Shown here in pieces: positions 1-6,440 of a stretch of DNA of 7,382 nt. Origin of the DNA: Lachnospiraceae bacterium (GTDB lineage: Bacteria; Bacillota; Clostridia; Lachnospirales; Lachnospiraceae); assembly GCA_900751785.1 (NCBI GenBank), contig CAADSM010000009.1:1-7382 (forward strand), written 5' to 3'. The notes below the pieces were generated by a model. That model had not been told where the DNA came from, did not search any database, and saw nothing but the letters and a program-made list of their open reading frames with translations. The position numbers were made by a program, and so were the translations under genes. Every line of letters starts with the position of its first letter. Position 1 is the first letter of the stretch.

Positions 1-1740
1 CCCGGAAGCAACAGTATCGGCAGGGTAGGGCCAGGGGGAGGTTTCCTGGACCTGCTCCGGGATCCCGATGCTGAGCTCGCCGATCGCCGCGCTGTTTATG
101 AGAGTGTCTGTGCTTGCTGCAAGGACATCCTTTTTGTAGGCATCCAGAAGTGCGCTGCACTGCTCCTTTGTAAGTTTTAGGTCTTCGGCGATACCATAAG
201 CGTCGGACAGACTGATGGAAACAACCTGTTCCTTGTCGAGATGGAAGACGGGAAAGAGCTGCTCGCGGTATTCCTGATCCTGCATCAGCTGACCGAGCGC
301 GGCTTCTGCTTCGGCCTTTCCTATTATGTAGCATCTTGTGACAGTCCGGCCGCCGGTAAGCCTGCAGCGGAATACAGCCGGAATGAACTCGTCAGAATCA
401 AAATCTTCTGAACCTTCATGGATATTCTGCGGAGTGATCCCGTTTTCTATGTTTTCGATACCGGACTGCATCAGCGTATAGAGGGTATCATTGTATTCCT
501 CCGGCGCGAAAAAGCCGAGCTGCGCGTCAGCGTAGGAGTCTGTATCCGGATACGTAAAGTAATAAGAAAAGGAATCCGGGCGGAAGCTGACAGCCTCGAT
601 CCTGTCTTCGTCGGGCAGATAGGTGTCATAGCCAAACAGGTCAAACTGAAAGATGCACAGGATGGCAAGGACTCCGCCGATGGAGATCAGCGACGAACGC
701 CAGCCCTTCAGAAGCAGCTTCAGATCCATCTGATAGATAAACTCGATGACGGCACAGATGAGCGCCGCATTCAGCAGACTCAGTGGTATGATCCAGCTGT
801 ATTCGGAAATAGCCATCACTTCCAGGACCAGCATACTCAGGAACGGTGCGGCAGGTATGCAGATCAGCACTTTCAGGATCGGGGACAAGGCGGGAAATGC
901 AATGGCAGTCCCCGCGGCCTCTGAGGGATAGACCCGGTACAGGAGCAGCGCCGCTGTGATCAGCAGGGCGGACAGTACAGCCACGGCGATCAGCAGAGGA
1001 ATGCGCAGACCGTAAGTGCTGCTCTGTTCGATCAGAGAGGAAAACATCTCGATCGGAGAGAGATAGCCCGGCAGGATCTCAAAAGCTGAGCTGCTTGTGG
1101 GATAATAGCTTTTGAAAAAGGTTGTCTGCAGTGTATAAAGCATGCTCAGGACCAAAGACGGATATACGAGCACGATCAGGGAAGCAAGCAGCCCGGTGAC
1201 TGTCCTTCCGGTCAGCATGACTGCAAACACACACGTGTTGTAAATGATAAAGTACGCCAGTATCCCTCCGAGCGCTGCCTGCGCACAGCGGAGTGCCAGG
1301 TCAGCAGTCATGATCCCTTCCGCGGCTCCTGCTGCGACTGTAAGTACAGAGCAGACAGCGTAGGGAACCAGGAAAATAAGCAGTCCGGACAGATATACCG
1401 ATGCGAACCAGCGCGTGCGTTTTACAGGAAGCGCGTGGTAGAAATCCAGCTTTTCCTTAGAATGGATGTAGGAGAACCCGGTCAGCGCCGCCAGCACTGC
1501 CAGTACCACGATCACCACCATGAGCGCCTGGCCAGTGTGGCCGTTCAGCAGGCCGGGGAAAAGGCGGGCCAGATCATCGTATGCATAATACGGGGATGCT
1601 CCGTCGGCAAAGCTGCTGATATAGAGCAGCGCACATACAGGCATCATAAAAACAAGGAGAATGCATGTGAGGGCGGCAAACCATCCTCTGTGTCGGATAT
1701 CTTCTCGGATCAGTTTAATGCAGGAAATCTTTAATGTCAT
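1..1740 (-). CDS. ABC transporter permease, YtrA-linked family with large extracytoplasmic C-terminal domain (partial)
   Basis: This is the membrane subunit of an ABC transporter of unknown substrate, paired with the ATPase gene just upstream. The frame is open for 580 codons from the ATG at 1740 to the left edge, so the C-terminus is missing. I count about nine hydrophobic segments, near residues 20-42, 72-91, 112-137, 155-177, 180-203, 246-269, 288-311, 315-336 and 350-368. A cytosolic stretch at about 94-111 (KEKLDFYHALPVKR) resembles the loop found in permeases of GntR/YtrA-linked ABC operons. From about residue 370 the protein becomes polar and acidic without further membrane spans, so over 200 residues probably form an external domain; I think this is the DUF6449 type, from memory only. 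The start is supported by GGAGGTG seven bases upstream, although this overlaps the ATPase gene by 26 bases. Cargo could be a cell-wall-active peptide or antibiotic; that is inference. Confidence 0.85.
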   Translation of the reverse strand, partial: MTLKISCIKLIREDIRHRGWFAALTCILLVFMMPVCALLYISSFADGASPYYAYDDLARLFPGLLNGHTGQALMVVIVVLAVLAALTGFSYIHSKEKLDFYHALPVKRTRWFASVYLSGLLIFLVPYAVCSVLTVAAGAAEGIMTADLALRCAQAALGGILAYFIIYNTCVFAVMLTGRTVTGLLASLIVLVYPSLVLSMLYTLQTTFFKSYYPTSSSAFEILPGYLSPIEMFSSLIEQSSTYGLRIPLLIAVAVLSALLITAALLLYRVYPSEAAGTAIAFPALSPILKVLICIPAAPFLSMLVLEVMAISEYSWIIPLSLLNAALICAVIEFIYQMDLKLLLKGWRSSLISIGGVLAILCIFQFDLFGYDTYLPDEDRIEAVSFRPDSFSYYFTYPDTDSYADAQLGFFAPEEYNDTLYTLMQSGIENIENGITPQNIHEGSEDFDSDEFIPAVFRCRLTGGRTVTRCYIIGKAEAEAALGQLMQDQEYREQLFPVFHLDKEQVVSISLSDAYGIAEDLKLTKEQCSALLDAYKKDVLAASTDTLINSAAIGELSIGIPEQVQETSPWPYPADTVASG

Positions 1741-2617
1741 AACCGGCCACCTCCGTTTCGCTGATAAATATTTCTTCAAGAGTAAGGGGCAGGACCTCGA
1801 AAAAGAGAGGCTCCTGCGCCTGCACCAGGCGGACTGTTTCTTCGCGTTCGCCGCGGACAGTCAGTGTCAGCAGAGAACCCGTGCGTTCCATTTTCAGAAT
1901 GCGCAGACTGCGGATGAGCGCCTGTTCCCGGTGTGCGTCCGGGATAACGCACTGCAGCTTACAGATGCTGCACCGGATCTGGTCCAGATCCCGGACGAGC
2001 AGGAGCCTGCCCTGATGGAGCAGCCCGATGCCGTCGCAGATATCTTCCAGCTCCCTTAAGTTGTGGGAGGAGATCACAGGAGTGAAGTCCCTGTTCATCA
2101 TCTCAGCGGCGATCAGGCTCTTGACCGCCTGGCGGACGACAGGATCCAGCCCGTCGAAGGTTTCGTCGCAGAGCAGATATTTTGTCCCTGAACACAGTCC
2201 CAGCAGAATGGAAACCTGCTTTTTCATCCCTTTTGAGAAGGAGTTGATCTTCCGCTTCGGATCCAGGCGGAACTTCTCTGTCAGGGAGTCGAAGAGTTTT
2301 CTGTCAAAGGACGGGTACATCATCATATAGCAGCTGCGCATCTGCCGGATATCCGCGTTGGGAAAATAGTACGGCGTATCTGACAGAAAGCAGATCTGTG
2401 ATTTTATTTCCGGATTTTCGAAGACGGATACTCCGTCTGCAAGCAGTTCCCCGCTGTCCGGGCGGATAATGCCCGAGATCATGCGCAGGAGCGTGCTTTT
2501 CCCCGCGCCGTTGGAACCGATCAGGCCGAACACCATGCCGTCTCGGATCGTGCCGGATATGTGGTCCACTGCGTGGATGTCGTGAAATGTTTTGTCAAGA
2601 TTTTTAAACTCGATCAT
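1715..2617 (-). CDS. ABC transporter ATP-binding protein (YtrB-like)
   Basis: This is the cytoplasmic ATPase subunit of the ABC transporter whose permease is the next gene. The protein has 300 residues: an N-terminal nucleotide-binding domain of about 215 residues and an accessory tail of about 85. Visible motifs are Walker A GSNGAGKST (34-42), signature FSKGMKKQ (127-134), Walker B plus D-loop LLCDETFDGLD (148-158) and H-loop histidine 185 in ISSHNL. The signature is the SKGM variant rather than LSGGQ, the usual DEP is DET, and the Q-loop region (about 74-86, ICFLSDTPYYFP) has no glutamine at the expected place. I believe such variants are common in YtrB-like ATPases. The ATG at 2617 is chosen because AAGGGGG precedes it and homology begins with MIEFKNLDKTF; an in-frame ATG at 2647 would add ten unrelated residues inside the repressor gene. 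It overlaps gntR by 14 bases and the permease by 26. Confidence 0.93.
   Translation of the reverse strand: MIEFKNLDKTFHDIHAVDHISGTIRDGMVFGLIGSNGAGKSTLLRMISGIIRPDSGELLADGVSVFENPEIKSQICFLSDTPYYFPNADIRQMRSCYMMMYPSFDRKLFDSLTEKFRLDPKRKINSFSKGMKKQVSILLGLCSGTKYLLCDETFDGLDPVVRQAVKSLIAAEMMNRDFTPVISSHNLRELEDICDGIGLLHQGRLLLVRDLDQIRCSICKLQCVIPDAHREQALIRSLRILKMERTGSLLTLTVRGEREETVRLVQAQEPLFFEVLPLTLEEIFISETEVAGYDIKDFLH
1748..1754 (-). promoter_or_regulatory. Shine-Dalgarno site of the permease gene, inside the ATPase gene
   Basis: Read on the minus strand, GGAGGTG lies seven bases before the ATG at 1740. It is embedded in the last codons of the ATPase gene. It fixes the permease start despite the 26-base overlap and suggests coupled translation of the two subunits. 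Confidence 0.8.
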
Positions 2618-2987
2618 CTGTATCCCCCTTCCTGTACAATCTGTCAATGATTTCGATATATTCTGCGCTTGTGATTCCGATCCCTCTGCCGTAGGCGATA
2701 AGCTGTTCGGCCTCCTTTAAGAGAGACTGCCGCTTCTGTTCTGCCAGAGCCGTGACGTCTGCCACATAATTCCCCCGGCCTTTGACAGAGTAGATATATC
2801 CCTGCTGCTCCAGGAGCGAATACGCCTTCTGGATGGTGTTGGGATTGATGGACAGATCCACGGCAAGAGAACGGACGGACGGCATCTGGCTGTCGGCCGG
2901 AAGGATCCCGCGCAGGATCAGTGTGCGGAAACGTTCGGCAATCTGCTCATAGAACGGCAGCTTGCTCTGGTAATCAATTGTGATCAT
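2604..2987 (-). CDS. GntR-family transcriptional regulator, YtrA subfamily
   Basis: This is a probable ligand- or stress-responsive repressor of its own operon. It has 127 residues, the short length typical of the YtrA subfamily. A winged helix-turn-helix covers about residues 8-76, with the family hallmark MPSVRSLAVDL (35-45), the recognition region INPNTIQKAYSLLEQQGYI (47-65) and the wing KGRGNYV (69-75). A short helical tail of about 45 residues follows, probably for dimerisation, and there is no large effector-binding domain. The ATG at 2987 has AGAGGG about six bases upstream. The gene is first in a gntR-ATPase-permease operon, and a palindrome matching the recalled YtrA operator lies between its -10 box and its start. 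In Bacillus subtilis, YtrA represses an ABC operon induced by cell-wall antibiotics; a similar role here is inference. Confidence 0.92.
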   Translation of the reverse strand: MITIDYQSKLPFYEQIAERFRTLILRGILPADSQMPSVRSLAVDLSINPNTIQKAYSLLEQQGYIYSVKGRGNYVADVTALAEQKRQSLLKEAEQLIAYGRGIGITSAEYIEIIDRLYRKGDTDDRV

Positions 2988-3017
2988 GGCATCCCTCTTC
3001 TCTGTACTTGGTGTATA

Positions 3018-3044
3018 AAGTGTACTAACATATTTAGTACACTT
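3018..3044. promoter_or_regulatory. YtrA-type operator (11-base inverted repeat)
   Basis: AAGTGTACTAA (3018-3028) and TTAGTACACTT (3034-3044) form a perfect inverted repeat around a 5-base centre. It contains AGTGTA-N13-TACACT exactly (3019-3024 and 3038-3043), which matches the operator I recall for Bacillus subtilis YtrA. It lies immediately downstream of the leftward -10 box, over the expected transcription start, where a bound dimer would block initiation of the gntR-ABC operon. Confidence 0.85.
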
Positions 3045-3073
3045 AGTATAGCATCACAGACTGTAAAAAACAA
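3045..3073 (-). promoter_or_regulatory. Predicted sigma-A promoter of the gntR-ABC operon
   Basis: On the minus strand an extended -10, TGCTATACT (3053-3045), lies 17 bases downstream of a weak -35, TTGTTT (3073-3068). The strong extended -10 probably compensates for the poor -35. The start would fall near 3038, inside the operator, leaving a leader of about 50 bases. Confidence 0.65.
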
Positions 3074-3091
3074 TATGCAAGAGAGAAAAGC

Positions 3092-3120
3092 TTGTGAATC
3101 CATTAAAATAGTGCTATGAT
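3092..3120 (+). promoter_or_regulatory. Predicted sigma-A promoter of the folate operon
   Basis: A -35 box TTGTGA (3092-3097) and an extended -10 TGCTATGAT (3112-3120; hexamer TATGAT 3115-3120) are separated by 17 bases. Transcription would start near 3127, giving a leader of about 53 bases before folC. The promoter diverges from the gntR promoter, with the two -35 boxes about 20 bases apart. The YtrA-type operator is about 50 bases upstream of this -35, so direct control of folC by the repressor seems unlikely. Confidence 0.6.
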
Positions 3121-3122
3121 AT

Positions 3123-3162
3123 CCCTGTTCTGTTTAAAGACAGTGCGGAAAACTGAACAGGG
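3123..3162 (+). repeat. Imperfect inverted repeat at the folC transcription start and leader
   Basis: CCCTGTTCTGTTT (3123-3135) and AAACTGAACAGGG (3150-3162) pair at 12 of 13 positions, with one T-T mismatch and a 14-base loop. The repeat begins two bases after the -10 box and ends directly against the AAAGGA ribosome binding site (3163-3168). Because the predicted start falls inside the left arm, the repeat could be a DNA operator rather than a full RNA hairpin; the sequence alone does not decide this. No T tract follows, so it is not an intrinsic terminator. Confidence 0.6.
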
Positions 3163-3179
3163 AAAGGAAACGAAAGAAC

Positions 3180-4508
3180 GTGACCTATAAAGAAGCAAGG
3201 GTATATTTGGACGAATTGTCGAAATACGGAAGTGTACTTGGCTTGGATACGATTCGAGGTCTGTTGCGTGAGCTTGGGAATCCCCAGGATGATCTGAAGT
3301 TCATACATATTGCAGGAACGAACGGAAAGGGATCTGTGCTTGCATACACTTCGACGATATTGAGTGAGGCAGGATACAGGATCGGGCGGTATGTTTCACC
3401 GACAGTGGTTTCCTATCTGGAGCGGATCCAGACAGACGGCGAGTGGATACCGGAAGAAAGATTCGCTTATCTTACAGAAAGAGTGAGAGATGCTATTGCC
3501 CGAATGGAAGCGGCGGGAGAACACAGCCCCACCGTTTTTGAAGCTGAGACGGCGATAGCATTTTTATATTTTAAGGAAATGAACTGTGACCTGGTGGTCC
3601 TTGAGGCAGGGCTGGGCGGAGAGCTGGACGCTACGAATATTGTGAAAAATACAGTGTGTGCAGTCTTTGCCAGCATCAGCCGCGACCACATCGGAGTGCT
3701 CGGGAATACGCTGGAAGAGATCGCGGAGAACAAGGCGGGGATCATTAAGCCCGGCTGTGCGGTCGTCTCAGCGGAGCAGAAAATGAGTGTGCGGGAAATC
3801 CTGCGGACCCGCGCTGAGAGTCTGGGCCTTGAATTTGCCGAGGCAGGGCAGGTACAGGTCAGCAGCGAGGATTTCCGCGGGATCCGTTTTTCGTATAAAG
3901 AGTTCGAGGATCTGTACAGTCCTCTGGCAGGAAAGTCCCAGGCCGGAAATGCTGCCGCAGCGCTGGAGGTGATCAGGGCGCTCCGGCGGATGGGCTGCCG
4001 GATCAGCGATGAAGACGTGAAGCGGGGAATCGGGAAAACCGTGTGGCCCGGGCGGCTCACCTGTGTGTCGGAGCATCCGGTGGTCCTGCTGGACGGGGCG
4101 CATAACGAGGAAGCGGTGCTGAGGCTCAGGGAGTCTATGGAGAGCTATTTTCCGGGAAAACGGCTCATCTGTATCATGGGAGTATTTCGGGATAAGGAAT
4201 ATGAGAAGATCGTGGATATCATGTGTCCGCTGGCGTCTTCAGTGTATACGGTCAGCCTCCCGGACCGGAAGCGGACTCTCACGGCAGAGGAGCTTGCACG
4301 GACAGTGCGCAGGCAGTGTCCGAATGTCAGGGCAGAAGAAAGTGTGGAGAAGGCTGTGGAGGAAGCGCTCGCGGAAGCGGGAAGCGAAGATGTGGTACTC
4401 GCATTCGGTTCGCTGTCCTACCTGGGACAGGTGAAAGAGGCGGTTGAACGGCTGGGGAAAAAGTCCCGGACGGAGCTTGATAAGGAAAGAGGAATGAGAA
4501 ATGATTGA
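3180..4508 (+). CDS. folC: Bifunctional dihydrofolate synthase / folylpolyglutamate synthase
   Basis: This is an ATP-dependent Mur-ligase-like enzyme of the cytosol that joins L-glutamate to dihydropteroate and then extends the polyglutamate tail of folates. The 442 residues are close to the usual family length. Motifs are the P-loop AGTNGKGS (45-52), [11 protein letters not shown] (73-83), FEAETAIAF (120-128), [13 protein letters not shown] (141-153), the ISRDH histidine (170) with [17 protein letters not shown] (174-190), WPGRL (289-293) and DGAHN (305-309) starting the C-terminal glutamate-ligase domain. Two spots differ from the textbook enzyme: SPT instead of SPH, and GGELDATN instead of GGRLDATN. 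Translation starts at a GTG, the only sensible start after the leader, with AAAGGA 11 bases upstream. It is first in the operon and overlaps folE by eight bases. Whether it has both activities cannot be read from sequence. Confidence 0.95.
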   Translation: MTYKEARVYLDELSKYGSVLGLDTIRGLLRELGNPQDDLKFIHIAGTNGKGSVLAYTSTILSEAGYRIGRYVSPTVVSYLERIQTDGEWIPEERFAYLTERVRDAIARMEAAGEHSPTVFEAETAIAFLYFKEMNCDLVVLEAGLGGELDATNIVKNTVCAVFASISRDHIGVLGNTLEEIAENKAGIIKPGCAVVSAEQKMSVREILRTRAESLGLEFAEAGQVQVSSEDFRGIRFSYKEFEDLYSPLAGKSQAGNAAAALEVIRALRRMGCRISDEDVKRGIGKTVWPGRLTCVSEHPVVLLDGAHNEEAVLRLRESMESYFPGKRLICIMGVFRDKEYEKIVDIMCPLASSVYTVSLPDRKRTLTAEELARTVRRQCPNVRAEESVEKAVEEALAEAGSEDVVLAFGSLSYLGQVKEAVERLGKKSRTELDKERGMRND

Positions 4509-5064
4509 TCAGGATAAGATTGAACAGGCGGTGCGCCTTCTGCTGGAAGGGATCGGGGAAGACGTGGAACGAGAGGGGTTAAAGGATACGCCGAACCGGA
4601 TCGCGCGCATGTATGAAGAGATCTACGGCGGAATGTATGAGGATGCGGGTGAGCACCTGGCAAAGACATTTTCCGTGGACAGCAGTGAGATGGTGATCGA
4701 GAAGGACATCACCTTCTATTCTACATGTGAGCACCACCTCATGCCGTTCTACGGAAAAGCGCATATCGCCTACATCCCGGACGGAAAAGTGGTGGGACTG
4801 AGCAAGCTGGCGAGGACTGTGGAAGTATTCGCGCGGAGGCTCCAGATCCAGGAGCAGCTGACCGGACAGATCGCGGACGCTCTGATGGAGCATATGCAGC
4901 CGAAGGGAGCGATGGTCATGATCGAGGCGGAGCACATGTGCATGACGATGCGCGGGATCAAGAAGCCGGGCAGTCAGACTGTGACGCTGGCGAGAAGAGG
5001 CGTGTTCGAGACGGATCCGGCGCTGGAAGAGCGGTTTTTCCGCATGATGGGAAGGCAGAGCTGA
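4501..5064 (+). CDS. folE: GTP cyclohydrolase I
   Basis: This enzyme catalyses the first committed folate step, turning GTP into 7,8-dihydroneopterin triphosphate plus formate. It is a zinc enzyme that normally forms a cytosolic decamer. The 187 residues match the family length. Residues 29-36 (DTPNRIAR) are the family N-terminal motif. [10 protein letters not shown] (74-83) provides zinc ligands Cys76 and His79 and the neighbouring His78, and [10 protein letters not shown] (143-152) provides the third ligand Cys147 and a catalytic histidine at 145. GLSKLAR (99-105) is also present. This is the zinc-dependent FolE type, not the FolE2 type, and no key residue is missing. The ATG at 4501 has AAGAGGA seven bases upstream and overlaps the end of folC by eight bases; its TGA overlaps the next ATG by one base. 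Confidence 0.98.
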   Translation: MIDQDKIEQAVRLLLEGIGEDVEREGLKDTPNRIARMYEEIYGGMYEDAGEHLAKTFSVDSSEMVIEKDITFYSTCEHHLMPFYGKAHIAYIPDGKVVGLSKLARTVEVFARRLQIQEQLTGQIADALMEHMQPKGAMVMIEAEHMCMTMRGIKKPGSQTVTLARRGVFETDPALEERFFRMMGRQS

Positions 5065-5555
5065 TGGACAGAGTCAATGCGATATGGAAGCACCCTGTGT
5101 ATCAGGAGTATTACCACAGGCTGGAGAAGCTGGAAGAGGAGCGGAGCTTCTGCAGGCATCAGATGCCTCATCTGCTTGACGTGGCAAGGATCGCCCGGAT
5201 CCGCAGCCTTGAGGACGGTCTGGAGCTGGATACGGAGGTCATCTATGCCGCAGCCATCCTCCACGATATCGGGAAATCTCTTCAATACGAAGAGAAGATC
5301 CCCCATGAGACAGCAGGAGTGAGGATTGCAGGGGAGATCCTGGACAGCCTTCCGGAAGAGGATGCATTTACAGAAGAAGAGAAGAAAATGATACTCACAG
5401 CCATACAGGGGCACCGAAAGCTCAGGCAGGATCCGGAGCCGCTGGAAAGACTCCTGTACGAGAGCGACAAGGCGTCGAGGATGTGCCTTGCCTGTCCGTC
5501 AGAGGGACTGTGTGACTGGAGTGAAGAGAAAAAGAATATGGAGATCAAGGTATGA
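5064..5555 (+). CDS. HD-domain metal-dependent phosphohydrolase of the folate operon
   Basis: A 163-residue cytosolic protein of the HD superfamily, whose members remove phosphate groups from nucleotides and related compounds. The metal-site pattern is complete: RHQMPH (31-36, with His32), LHDIGK (66-71, His67-Asp68), His81, GH (116-117) and ESDKAS (133-138, Asp135). A cysteine cluster follows, Cys141, Cys144 and Cys150 with Trp152, perhaps another metal site or a structural element. The start at 5064 is preferred to an upstream in-frame ATG at 4938 because GGGAAGG precedes it by eight bases, it overlaps the folE stop as TGATG, and the extra 42 residues would lie wholly inside folE. It ends in an ATGA overlap with folP. 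Its place between folE and folP suggests it acts on dihydroneopterin triphosphate or monophosphate, for which no other gene is present; this function is inferred, not demonstrated. Confidence 0.88.
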   Translation: MDRVNAIWKHPVYQEYYHRLEKLEEERSFCRHQMPHLLDVARIARIRSLEDGLELDTEVIYAAAILHDIGKSLQYEEKIPHETAGVRIAGEILDSLPEEDAFTEEEKKMILTAIQGHRKLRQDPEPLERLLYESDKASRMCLACPSEGLCDWSEEKKNMEIKV

Positions 5556-6376
5556 AGATAGGCAGAAGAGAATTTGACACAAAAAACAATACCTATATAA
5601 TGGGGATACTTAATGTGACGCCGGACTCCTTCTCAGACGGGGGACGGTACAATGAGCTGGATGCGGCGCTTAGGCATGCGGAGCAGCTCGTCAGAGAAGG
5701 AGCCGATGGGATCGACGTAGGCGGAGAGTCTACGCGTCCCGGGCACATCCAGATCACGGATGAGGAAGAGATCCAGAGAGTTGTCCCGGTCATCGAGGCG
5801 CTGAAGAGCAGGTTCGATGTCCCTGTGTCCATAGACACGTACAAGAGCTGTGTAGCAGAGGCAGCGCTGGATGCAGGAGCAGACCTTGTAAACGATATCT
5901 GGGGACTGAAGTATGATGAGAGGATGGCGTCTGTGATCGCAGAGCACGGGGCAGCGTGCTGCCTGATGCACAACAGGAACACCGCAGAGTATTCGGATTT
6001 CCTTGTGGATTTTAAGGAAGACATGCGGGAGTGCGTAGAGACTGCCAGCCGTGCGGGGATTGCGGAGGACAAGATCATGCTGGATCCGGGTGTTGGATTC
6101 GGGAAGACGTATGAGATGAACCTGGAGATCATCAGCCGGCTGGAGATCATGCATGAGCTGGGATATCCGATCCTGCTGGGAACCTCCCGGAAGTCTGTGA
6201 TCGGCCTGACATTGGATCTTCCTGCGGACCAGCGGGAAGAGGGGACGCTCGTGACTACTGTGTACGGAGTGCAGAAAGGATGCGCATTTGTCCGCGTCCA
6301 CGATGTAGAGAAGAATCGGAGAGCCATTAAGATGACAAGGGCGCTGATGCGGGAGCACAGCCTGCGCGCAGAATAG
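5552..6376 (+). CDS. folP: Dihydropteroate synthase
   Basis: This enzyme condenses 6-hydroxymethyl-7,8-dihydropterin diphosphate with p-aminobenzoate to make dihydropteroate; it is the sulfonamide target. The 274-residue TIM-barrel protein shows all expected pterin- and substrate-loop motifs: ILNVTPDSFSDGG (19-31), DVGGESTRPG (55-64), SIDTYK (93-98), ND (114-115), MHNR (139-142), DPGVGFGKT (178-186), GTSRKS (210-215) and RVHDV (248-252). Loop 1 (Phe27) and loop 2 (Pro63) look like the ordinary sensitive type, and no obvious insertion of the acquired-resistance kind is seen. It begins in an ATGA overlap with the HD gene, with GGAG eight bases upstream, so translation is probably coupled. A gap of 64 bases follows before folB-folK. 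Confidence 0.97.
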   Translation: MKIGRREFDTKNNTYIMGILNVTPDSFSDGGRYNELDAALRHAEQLVREGADGIDVGGESTRPGHIQITDEEEIQRVVPVIEALKSRFDVPVSIDTYKSCVAEAALDAGADLVNDIWGLKYDERMASVIAEHGAACCLMHNRNTAEYSDFLVDFKEDMRECVETASRAGIAEDKIMLDPGVGFGKTYEMNLEIISRLEIMHELGYPILLGTSRKSVIGLTLDLPADQREEGTLVTTVYGVQKGCAFVRVHDVEKNRRAIKMTRALMREHSLRAE

Positions 6377-6440
6377 AGAAAGAAACGCAGGAGACGGCCC
6401 TCGATCGAGCGTGAAAAATGAATTTGGAGCGGAGGAAGAA
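6377..6440 (+). promoter_or_regulatory. folP to folB-folK spacer with a strong ribosome binding site
   Basis: This is the only non-overlapping junction in the folate operon. It holds a 10-base perfect palindrome, CTCGATCGAG (6400-6409), and GGAGG (6431-6435) five bases before the ATG at 6441. An in-frame GTG at 6411 would add ten residues but has no comparable ribosome binding site. I see no convincing promoter or terminator in the spacer. Confidence 0.6.

Noticed and set aside
418..924. Plus-strand open frame of 168 residues
   Set aside because: It lies opposite the continuous permease gene, has no ribosome binding site and encodes a low-complexity, charged product unlike any family I recognise.
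2618..2647. Upstream ATG for the ABC ATPase
   Set aside because: The ten extra residues are unrelated to the family, and AAGGGGG directly precedes the ATG at 2617.
3121..3179. THF (folate) riboswitch in the folC leader
   Set aside because: The leader is too short, about 53 bases, and lacks the conserved multi-stem core; only one simple inverted repeat is present.
3231..3236. Second AGTGTA half-site inside folC
   Set aside because: No matching TACACT lies 13 bases further on, so it is probably chance.
4938..5063. Upstream start for the HD-domain gene
   Set aside because: It would add 42 residues read out of frame through the conserved end of folE; the ATG at 5064 has a good ribosome binding site and a TGATG junction.
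6400..6409. CTCGATCGAG palindrome as a regulatory site
   Set aside because: It is a short palindrome with no associated promoter and could arise by chance; noted only as part of the spacer.
6411..6440. GTG start ten codons upstream for folB-folK
   Set aside because: The added residues do not resemble FolB, and GGAGG lies ideally before the ATG at 6441.
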